Origin: Platerodrilus igneus
Lineage: Eukaryota; Arthropoda; Insecta; Coleoptera; Lycidae
DNA: 64,000 nucleotides
Direction: 5' to 3'
NCBI GenBank assembly: GCA_036346225.1
Contig: JARFIW010001105.1
Span: 124,001 to 188,000 of the forward strand
A program made the translations under genes and the position numbers. Under the pieces are notes generated by a model. It did not search any database and had not been told where the DNA came from. It was given only the letters and a program-made list of their open reading frames with translations. Positions 54,905-64,000 of this stretch are shown piece by piece. How positions within the stretch are numbered: the stretch's first letter is position 1; the number at the start of each line of letters is the position of its first letter.

Positions 54905-56826
54905 ATTGCTGTGAAATGCTCCTTCGGTCACGGGAACTGGTACTTTCTGCTGATCATTCGAGCCCCACAGATTTGGGCGTCAAGAGATGCTGTGATTCCT
55001 ACAAAAAGCCTCACCAGAGTAAAAAAAATATTCGAGCCTCTCGAATTGGGCACCAAGATTTGCTGTGATTCTCGCCCTGGTGAATCTTTTCTGATAATCG
55101 CCTCTTTACTCTTTCCGCATCGGCTGCTCACCTAGTTAAAACTTTTATCCTCATTCATAAAAAAAACGAACACATTTCTACCACAAACATCAACGTTAAC
55201 TCTATTTACATCAATATTCATAATACATTAAAATTTCAAAATTAAATTGTAGCATAAATTTCAGCATCATAAAATTTCAAATTAAAATTTGTCATCATTT
55301 TAATTTGCATCCAGAATTAGAGTCTTTGTAGGATGCATACTAATTAAGTTAACAATGTGTGCAGACCTGAGTCTGAATAAAAGGGAGCATCTCCCACCCC
55401 TTTACGTTAATTTAACAGGTTAGTCTAATTGAGCTCAAAGACAGACCCAAATTCTCATCATAATCAAAAACATAAACCTGAAAAATACTCCTTTCTACTT
55501 ACACAAGAAAATTTTACCTTAAAATTAAAAATTTGTTTATACAAATTTACTACTGTCCATTTTTATCAAACAAGTTATAAAGATATTCAACACACACCAA
55601 AACATCAAAGATTGAACAACAATGCATAAGTTACCTGAAGGTTACTGCACTCGTGGCTTCAATGTACATCGGACTTGCTCATCCCACCATTCCAGCGGGT
55701 CGCCTTTTAAAATTTTTCTACACCACCATTCGTTTAAAAAGTTTCAGGGCTTCTCAGGAACGCATCTATGTATGTATCTAAATCTTGTTTTGTAGATCCA
55801 ATCGCGTTTACGAATAACACTTGATTACTCACTCCCGAACAAAATAACAAAGAAATTCATAATTCGTTCACGCTATACTAAAAACTGCATACTTCAATGT
55901 ATTTATTTATCGCTACTAATTTTGATACTTGGTACAGTAATACCTGCAAATATTACTAGACTTTTTACCTTATCTATCTTCTCTAAGTGTACTAATAACT
56001 TTTATTGTAGCACGTAATCACCACGTATTCTACTTAAAGTATTAAATAATCAAAAATAAAGAGCAAAATTGTTTAAAGTATCGAATAAAATCAAAAATAT
56101 AAGAGAGCAAAATTCCTATAAACACGGGTTTATATAATGGCCCGCTTGCACGTCGAATTTGTCCCGCAACGGACAATTTTTAAAATTTCGCATTCTCTTT
56201 TCCCTTTCGACGGTCCGGCACAGCGATTCTACTAAAATTTGCACACGTCCAAGTTGAAAATCTAAGAATTTTCCACACGCCTCGCAACGCGTCTGCGAAC
56301 AACTAACTAATTTTATACAGAAATTGTTATGTTTACACCTCTCATGTTTGCATCTTATTTCAACCAATCGTAGCCCTAGTGAAGCTTCGCAAATCACGCC
56401 TTTATTATCAGTGTCTCTGCTATACACTTTTTATCCGTCCTTTTCTACCTTGGTCTGAGTGGTACAAATCGATATTCTTTACTATCTGTTATTTAAATCC
56501 ACGTGGATTCTTACGTAAGTAAAATAACCCCTCATCTAGCTTTTCCTGCTAAAACATCCGACCGTTTCCAATATACGTAGAAGCTGCATGTTTATCTATT
56601 CAAATTTATTAGAACTTTGACATTTAAAAGTTTGCAGGTGTGTGCTCCTAATGAACGTTTTAATATAATTCTCTGAGCTTTATTTCATGTTGTTTAATAC
56701 ACGTTACTTAAAATTGAATTAATTAATATAAATTTCGCACGTAATTTCTATTTGTTTTTTTATACAGGGTGATTAAATTTATTTGATGTCGTTAATTAAT
56801 TTTCTACCTTGGTCTAAATTTGAGTA
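54905..56826 (-). mobile_element. Solo LTR E, diverged subfamily
   Basis: 1,922 bp in the same orientation as B and C, from ATTGCTGTGAAATGC to GGTCTAAATTTGAGTA. It has the TATA-like CCATTATATAAACCCG on the minus strand near 56118-56145. Two iterated units (GACGCCCAAATCTGTGGGGC and GTGCCCAATTCGAGAGGC on the minus strand) lie near the left end. Clearly diverged from A-C but collinear. Confidence 0.8.
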
Positions 56827-56930
56827 ATAGTAATTATAATAGTTATTAAGATGAAATGAAAACCCAACCTTGTATTTAAAGTTGAATTACCATTTCAAAT
56901 CAAACTAGTAATTGAAAACCACTAAAAGAA

Positions 56931-57004
56931 CGGCTACAGCAGGACTTGAACCTGCAACCTCTGATTTTCCGGATCAGTGCTCTAACCAATTGAGCTATCT
57001 AGCC
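56931..57004 (-). tRNA. tRNA-like gene, anticodon GGA, cloverleaf complete
   Basis: 74 nt fold into 7-bp acceptor (GGCTAGA/TGTAGCC, one mismatch), D arm GCTC/GAGC, anticodon arm CTGAT/ATCAG, five-base variable loop and T arm GCAGG/CCTGC with TTCAAGT. A box TAGCTCAATTGG and B box GGTTCAAGTCC are good, and a TTTT terminator follows within ten bases. Oddities: position 33 is C instead of the invariant T, GGA would read Ser codons although tRNA-Ser has a long variable arm, and the discriminator is G. So it may be a tRNA pseudogene or a Pol III-driven element head. It lies in the 420-bp spacer between two inverted LTRs. Confidence 0.65.
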
Positions 57005-57179
57005 TAATTGTTTAGATGATGTTATACTTAATACTACTGAAGCTTGGCTCTTGTTAACGATTTTCAATTACGTCTTGCATTTAAAGAAATTGAATCTAGT
57101 TATATACATAATTCATGTACTAATAACTTGATCATCCCATTTTTGCAACGTTCGGAATAATACAAACATGTAATTATAT

Positions 57180-57180
<1 letters not shown>

Positions 57181-57240
<60 letters not shown>

Positions 57241-57246
57241 ATAAAA
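57181..57246. repeat. (TA)n microsatellite
   Basis: TA tract of about 60 bases with one TTA interruption, directly abutting LTR F. Confidence 0.9.
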
Positions 57247-58568
57247 TACTCAAATTTAGACCAGGGTAGAAAATTAATTAACGACATCAAATAATTTTAA
57301 TCGCCTTGTATAAAGAAACAAATAGAAATTACGTGCGAAATTTATATTAATTAATTCAATTTTTAAGTAACGGGTATTAAACAAAGTGTACAAATAATAA
57401 TTAATATTTAATTAGTATTCGCTAAAAATTAAAGGGTAGAAGTCAATGTCATTCATTATTATTTTAATTGGAGTTAATTGAACCATTAGTAATAAATAAT
57501 ATGCATAAAAGCTTTTAAAAACCCAATAATACCAAATATGAGACGCGTTGCTAGCATACAAATATATATCAAGAAGGTTAAAATACGTGAAATATCCAAA
57601 TCGTAGAAGTATTACGATTGAACACCTGCGTATTTTTAAATATTACGTTCTGTTTAATTTGTTTGGATATACATGAAAATTCTGCGTATATTGCAAACGG
57701 TCGGATAAACCGTAGCTTAAATTAACGAGAAAGGCTAGATGAGGGGTTATTTAACTCAAATAGGAATCTACGTGGATTGAAACAACAGATAGTAAAGAAT
57801 ATCGATTTGTACCACTCAGACCAGGGTAGAAAGAGACGGATAAAATGCGCAAGCAGAGACACGGATAATAGAAGGCGTGATTTGAGCAACGTCACTGGGT
57901 TTGCGATCGGTTGAAATAAAATGCAAACATGAGAGGGGAAAGCATAGCAGTTGGTGTGTAAATTAATTAGTTGTTTGCGGACGCGTTGCGAGCCGTGTGG
58001 AAAATTCTTAGATTTTCAACTAGGACGAGTGCAAATTTCAGTAGAATCGCTGTGCCGGACGGTCGAAAGGGAACAGAGAATGCGAAATTCTAAAAATTGT
58101 CCGTTGCGGGACAAATTCGACGTGCAAGCGGGCCATTATATAAACCCGTGTTTATAGGAGTTTTGCTCTCTTATATTTTTGATTTTATTCGATACTTTAA
58201 ACAGTTTTGCTCCCGTTGCGGGACAAATTCGACGTGCAAGCGGGCCATTATATAAACCCGTGTTAATAGGAGTTTCGCTCTCTTAGATTTTTGATTTTAT
58301 TGAATACTTTAAACAGTTTTCTCTCTTATTGTTTGATGTTATACGATACTGCAAGCAGAATACGTGCTACAATACAAGTTATTATACATTAGTGCACTTA
58401 GAAAAGACAGATAAGGTAATAAAGTCTAGTTATATTTGCGGGTATTACTGTGCCAATTATCTAAAGTAGTAGCGATAAATAAATACATTGAAGTATGCCG
58501 CTTTGTATAGCGTGAGCGAATTATAAATTGCTCTGCTATTTTTCGGGAGTGAGTAATCAAGTGTTATT
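57247..58568 (+). mobile_element. LTR F, diverged subfamily, 3' truncated
   Basis: Reverse-complement counterpart of LTR E (56826 back to about 55820), so E and F form a large inverted pair around the tRNA-like sequence. Homology stops at GTGTTATT (58568). Contains a duplicated promoter segment, listed separately. Confidence 0.8.
58101..58324 (+). promoter_or_regulatory. Tandemly duplicated LTR core promoter
   Basis: CCGTTGCGGGACAAATTCG through CCATTATATAAACCCG to CTCTCTTA occurs twice with a 112-bp period (starts 58101 and 58213). Each copy has a TATATAA box followed 20-30 bases on by a GCTCTCTTA stretch. LTRs A, E and H have one copy. Confidence 0.75.
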
Positions 58569-59099
58569 ATTTTCAATACGCAAAACAATGCACAATACCT
58601 TTAAAATTCACTCTCATACGTCACCAAATATTCATAGTTTCATAGTTTGTAACAACACAATTTCAAAGCATTACCTGGAATTTCTAGAAGATCTCTGCTC
58701 CGGTAACGATGCCTTGTATTTGCTTCTTTCTGCAGGCCGTTTCTAGCTATTAGTAGAAAAACCCCATTTAAGTTGAGCTGCTTGCGCTGCCTCCTCGGTG
58801 TATCCAATTTCCAAATTCAAATTAATTGTACTTCTTTCATAATTATTTAATTTAATCCACGTTACTTAACGTCACTACACGAGATTGTTAAAAAAAATGT
58901 ATGTGATACCTCAATAAAAAATGTAAACTTGGCACAATTCGCGTACAAAATATGAAGCTAACACCATGCTATATAATTTAAAATAATTTCTATAATTACA
59001 AGCTCGTGGTAGCTTTGGTACGTAGTCTGAAGCGTTCAAAATACTAAGGGTTTTTATTATATTTTGAAAAGGTATTTATACAATTTCTGATGCCACCTC

Positions 59100-59890
59100 T
59101 GGCCGCATTTCACGCGAATTTCTTCATTTACAACAACACGTTCTTAAAATTTTGGTTTAACCGATTTGTAAATCCTCGAATTCAGCGCGTCGTTACGATC
59201 TTTTCTGAAAATTAATATTCAATATACCCGTGTCTTGTCTGATGTGCGACTAACGATATCGACCAATAGTCTATGCATTGACGTTTCACAAATCCCGCCT
59301 ATACTAACGCTGTCTCTTGCTTATGCATATTTTACGTCTCTTTCTCACCTTGTTTGAGTGGTAAAAATCGATAGTTCTGACCGCGTTCTACAACTCCATG
59401 TGGACCCCAAAAATTACGTGGTTTAAATAACCGCTCATTAGCATTTAATGGGAAACATTCGACCGTTTACTCGATATTCTTTGAAACTTGTTTATTATTT
59501 ACAAAAATACATGGAACTTGACATTTAGAAATCTGCAGCTGTTTAATTTTAAATAACATTTCTACGAGTTGGATTTTCAGCGTATTTCAACCCCACCGAT
59601 ATATTTGTTTGTTAGCAACGCGTTTTACCTTGGTATTATTGATTTTTACACGCTTTTATGCATATTATACGTAAATAACCGTTCAATTAAACTCAATTAA
59701 ATTAATAAATTAATTGCATTGGCTTCTAACATTTTTTTCTTTACAAACTTAACTAAATTTTACTCATTATTTGTAAAATTTTGTTAATCCCTGTTACTTA
59801 AAAATGAACTAACTGGAATAAATTTCGCACGTAAATTCTGGTTGTTTCCTTTATACAAGGTGTTTTGAAATTACTTTGTTTATACGTAGA
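59100..59890 (-). mobile_element. LTR G fragment, third subfamily
   Basis: Weak but collinear resemblance to LTRs C and E on the minus strand: CTATGCATTGACGTTTCACAA, TCCATGTGGACC, TTTAAATAACC, CTTTGAAAC, CACGCTTTTATGCATATTAT, GTTACTTAAAAATGAACTAA. Both ends are indistinct; the right end abuts (TA)n at 59914. Confidence 0.5.
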
Positions 59891-59910
59891 TTTAGCCCTT
59901 TAAAACCACT

Positions 59911-59913
<3 letters not shown>

Positions 59914-59947
<34 letters not shown>
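59914..59947. repeat. (TA)n microsatellite
   Basis: Pure TA tract immediately before LTR H. Confidence 0.9.
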
Positions 59948-59949
<2 letters not shown>

Positions 59950-61964
59950 CTCATATTTAGACCAGGGTAGAAAATTAATGAATTACATAAAATAATTTTA
60001 ATCACCGTGTATAAGGAATTTTATTAGATAATACGCTTTATTAAAACACCGTGGAGAATAAAAAATGTATTAGTTTCAGTAAAAATAAGAGATTTAAATC
60101 ATGTGCAAGACGCTTTATATCAAAATAAACAGTATTAACAAGCTCTACGTGTAATGTAATTATTCCGAGGAAAGAAACAAATGGAAATTACGTGCAAAAT
60201 TTATATTAATTAACCCTATTTTAAGTAACCGGTATTAAAACGTACAGATAATAATTAATATTTAGTTAGGATTCACTAAAATTTAAAGGGTATTAATTTT
60301 AATTGAAGTTAATTGAACCGTTAATATCTATAAAAACTTGTAAAAACCCAATAAAATAAAGCTCTGAGAATTAATATTATGTTTGAACACCTGCGTAGTT
60401 TAAAAAGCTCATTCGGCGTAAATTTTGCAGATAATTAATGGTTACAAAGAATCTTGGAGAAACCGGGGCTTAATATTCACGAGAAGGTGCGATACGGGGT
60501 TATTTAACCCAGATAGTCCACATGGACTGAAATAATCGATAATAAGGAATATCAATTTGCATCAATAAGAACAGGTTAGATAGAGACAGATAATATGCAC
60601 AAGACCGAGACACATATAGTAAAAGGCGTGATTTAAGCAACGTCACGAGGGTCACAATTGGTTGAAAATAGGATGCAAATATCAGAGGTAGAAACAGCGA
60701 TTTCTGTTTAAAATTTAATTAGGTATTCTCAGACGTTGCGTGCCGTGTGGAAATTTTCTGAGATTTAACTGGGGCGAGAGCAAAATTCGTAAAAACCGAC
60801 GCGCGGGCTACGGACTGGGAACAGAGCATGCGAAATTCTAGAAACTGGCCGTTTTGAGGACTCGACCGACAGACAGGCTAACCGCTATATATACCGAGGT
60901 GAATATAAACAAGCTCTCTTACATCCGCGACTTGATTCAAGATGTTAAACAGTGCATTTTAGTTTGATAAAATAATTTAAAGTTTGCTCGTATATTTTGG
61001 TGATTCAAAATAGTTTGTTCGTTACGTGCTAACATGAATATACTTTAGTGCACATAGATACAAGGTAATAAAATTTAGTATCACTGTACCAATTGGTAAA
61101 ATTTACTATGACAAATAAATACACAAAAGTAGGCAGTTTTGGCGTATCTTGGTGAAAGAAGTATGAATTTCTTTGTTATTTTTCGGGGGCATTAATACTT
61201 AAATGGTGCATAAACGGGTCTGGATCCACAAAACAAGGTTCAGATATACACAGATTAGTTCCGGAAAAGCCCTGAAACAACTTTAAATAAATGGTGATGG
61301 AGAAAATTTTTAAAGCGTTGAGAATCAGAAGCCGTAAATATAACCCAGTTGGAATGGTGTGATTAACAAAGGGACGATGTACATTGAAGCTACGAGTGCA
61401 AGTAACCTTCAGGTAAATTATACTATTTTGTTTGAACTTTGAGATGTTGGTGTGTGTTGAATAACTTTCTAGTTTGTTTATTTAAAATGGATAGTAGTGA
61501 AATTGTACTAACAATAATATTTTAATTTTAAGGTGAAATTTGCTTGTTTAAGTAGAAAGGGTATTTAGTATTGATGTTCTGGATTATGATAAAAATATGG
61601 GTATGTCTTTGAGCTCAATTAGACGAACCTGGTTAATTAACGTAAAGGGTGGTAGATGCTCCTTTGTACTCTGCATATATTGTTATAGTAATTAGTAGGC
61701 ATCCTACAAGGACTTTAATTCTGGATGCACATTAAAATGAAAATAAATTTAATTTTGAAATTTTCCGATATTAAAATTTATGCTGAATATTAATTTTGAA
61801 ATTTTAATGTATTGTGAATATTGATGTAAATAGAGTTGACGTTGATGTTTGTGGTAGGAATGTGTTTGTTTTTTTATGTATGAGGATGAAAGCTATCTAG
61901 AGGAGCAGCCGAGGCGATTAACAGAAGAAAATCAACAGACCAGGTAATTCAAGAGGTTTCACAG

Positions 61965-61968
<4 letters not shown>
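59948..61968 (+). mobile_element. Solo LTR H of the long-LTR family
   Basis: 2,021 bp from TACTCATATTTAGACCAGGG to GGTTTCACAGCAAT, bounded by (TA)n on both sides (59914-59947 and 61967-62011). Close to A, B and C. TATA-like CGCTATATATACC near 60882. Only the terminal CACAGCA is present, without the extra iterated units seen in A and E. Confidence 0.83.
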
Positions 61969-62011
<43 letters not shown>

Positions 62012-62015
<4 letters not shown>

Positions 62016-64000
62016 TACTGCTATTTAATCATTTCTTATTCTAGAAACTTTCAGTCAATAAAATAGACTTTGCCATAAAAATTCACTATTGCAATTGGTG
62101 TCTTTACGCAAAACTATCTCTGGTAACTACGCATACTTACATCTTCGTATTCTAACTCGTAATGCGTAGTATTGAAATCTGTTTTCCTTTTAGGGCTTTT
62201 TAATAAATCATAGACCTGAGTTACGTTTTGTTAGGGCAAAATAGGCGTTGAAACAATTCAAATTTTGATTTGTAAGGGTGGGAACCACGTAACAATAAAA
62301 GGATGCCTTGGTTAACTACAGTAGTGCGGGAGTGGGTTCCTATGGATAAATGAGAAAAATAAATGCAAAATTAATAATTAATAAGATTAAACTTTAAAAG
62401 CTCTACATTACATTAACACCTACCCTGAAAGGTCTTGTCTCTGTCAAAATTTAGGGTCGCCAAACAGTCGCTCACCGCAAGTTGTAATGTCTTTTGTATG
62501 TGGAAGTCTGTTATTCCGCGTATAACTTCTTAGCGTTGGTTTTCAAAGTTGGTCATAATTGAATTTCTTAAAATAAAATACCACTTTCCAATACGATTAT
62601 CATTGGTGTAGCTGGATATCCATACAAATTACTGGTTACCTATTTCGTAAATAATTGAAATAAAAACCCACCTAAACTTAACCACAATTAACATAAAAAC
62701 ATGATTTCATTATACATAGACGTAACCTTTTCTAAAAATTAAATCTTACACGGTAATCTGACCAGGTGTTTCTTAAATCCTAAAGAAATGTAAACCATCG
62801 ACAAAACTATTCGAAGCTCCACATTTTCCTGCTTCCCTATTTAATTATTAATTAATGTTTACCAATCGGGTAAGGAATAGAGAGACGAAAGCAACCTAAT
62901 TAGTTCGCACCGATTACCACAACAAAGAGCGGGGCCGGAAGAAAACCGTGCTAAGTAAAAAGTCATATAGTTAGGCGGAGGTGAGTCGTATGATAAAGAA
63001 AAACCCGCAGTTCGCCCCGGAGGATTATACACAGTAGTTCAAGTTGAAGATTGGCATGTTCTTCATCTCCAAATGTTCACCGTAATACTCAACCTTTTTA
63101 ATTGTAGTATTTTGAAGTCGATGCAGCCTTCCGTTAAAGCACAATGTTTATATAAAATCAAAAAGATAATTTGCAACACTTTCTTCGTGGTTAGAAAATA
63201 AATGTCATGTATATAAACGTAAACAAAATAATCACTTCCATACCATAGCAATATTTTCTTTTAAACTTGTCCTACACAAACCGATTTTCAAAACCCTACT
63301 ATACCGAGTAGAGTCGTAATAGCACAGTACTTAATTTGTGCCTTAGCATATCCAACCCGTTCAAAGATTACGATTTAAAATGAACGCTTTTTAATTGTCC
63401 TTTAACTAGAGTTATTTATATAAATTTGCAAACGCATTTGACTTAAAACGGTCTAAATAAAATACTAGGGCTTTTCTTTGTAGCATCATTCATTTCCTCT
63501 GTATTAGTCCAATTAAAAAAAGTAAAGATCTAGTACCAATTCTACTGGAAGTTTATACCAGGCTTCCAATAACAAAGAGCCGGATTTTAATACTAATATT
63601 AATGAATCGATAAAATTGAATATCATGCTCTGAGGAAAACTAAAATTTCCGAATTATAACCACTTCAGTAGTTTGTAACGGGCATTTTTAAAGCTTAATA
63701 TTTTACGCTCCTTTCTGTTAGCGTACTTAAAAATACATCGTTTCTTTGGGATCGCTGTTTGTATAAAGTAAATACTTTCGAATAGTTTTCAGATTTGTAT
63801 GCAATTTAACTCGCGTGTATTAATTTTAAAAGTAGTTTAATTGAAGATTGATTTTCATTAATAAATAAATTGCGAGGAACGAATTTTAAATAGATTTATT
63901 CGTAAATTACTTCCCAACTTATCGGAAATGATAAACCGCTGTAATTAATTAGTAGATATGATGGCTGCATTCATATAAATTTTGTTCCTTATGTGGATAT
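62012..64000. other. Non-coding DNA
   Basis: No gene, RNA or transposon recognised. The few ORFs of 60 or so codons have Phe/Tyr/Lys-rich AT-driven composition and no motif. Confidence 0.5.

Noticed and set aside
56116..56427. ORF shared by 56116-56427 (minus) and 57951-58157 (plus)
   Set aside because: It is the same LTR segment in two inverted LTR copies, covering the promoter. Frames are not kept in LTRs A, B, C and H.
1..64000. Envelope gene of an errantivirus-type element
   Set aside because: None of the gypsy elements has an ORF after integrase, and no signal peptide, furin site and transmembrane combination was seen.

Overview
The window looks like AT-rich nuclear DNA of an arthropod, most likely an insect. 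The reasons are spliceosomal introns of 43-140 nt, tRNA-derived SINEs, gypsy and BEL/Pao LTR elements, a pogo/Tigger transposon, an APE-type LINE and long (TA)n tracts. A hemipteran is possible, but the sequence does not settle it. Almost everything readable is mobile DNA in various states of decay. No bacterial operon, CRISPR array or rRNA is present.

Layout. 1-1403: integrase end of a gypsy element on the minus strand. 2851-8031: a second, plus-strand gypsy element with a small myristoylation/membrane ORF, gag, protease, RT-RNase H and integrase, broken by two in-frame stops in pol, one in gag, and frameshifts. 9562-10065: integrase-like pseudogene. 10585-11303: a foldback element whose core is a 30-bp minisatellite. 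12385-12424: a candidate first exon. 12820-24716: two copies of a 1.4-kb repeat carrying a tRNA-Ala-like sequence; a dead LINE lies between them and a 5.3-kb gypsy element has jumped into the second copy. 24843-27257: an apparently intact Tigger transposon inside a 315-bp tandem repeat whose neighbouring unit is an empty site. 32989-35021: four SINEs, one nested inside another, with clear target duplications. 35640-38050: 3' half of a BEL/Pao element. 39140-40068: exons of an FLVCR-like membrane transporter gene. 42047-42998: three unidentified ORFs on the minus strand. 44441-61968: a cluster of copies of one LTR family with unusually long (about 2-2.4 kb) LTRs, all bounded by (TA)n, including one provirus with gag, protease and a scrap of RT.

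How the parts relate. The host content that can be supported is the FLVCR-like gene, one tRNA-like sequence and possibly the minus-strand ORF cluster. The candidate first exon at 12385 joins the FLVCR exon at 39140 in phase. If that is right, much of the TE cargo between them is a 26.7-kb intron. The nested insertions give a relative chronology: foldback or tandem repeats first, then LTR elements, Tigger and SINEs, then a Helentron-like insertion inside one LTR of the youngest-looking provirus. The most notable material is the long-LTR family: its preference for (TA)n, the iterated primer-site-like units at its LTR ends, its C-poor sense strand and its fused protease/RT-remnant ORF.
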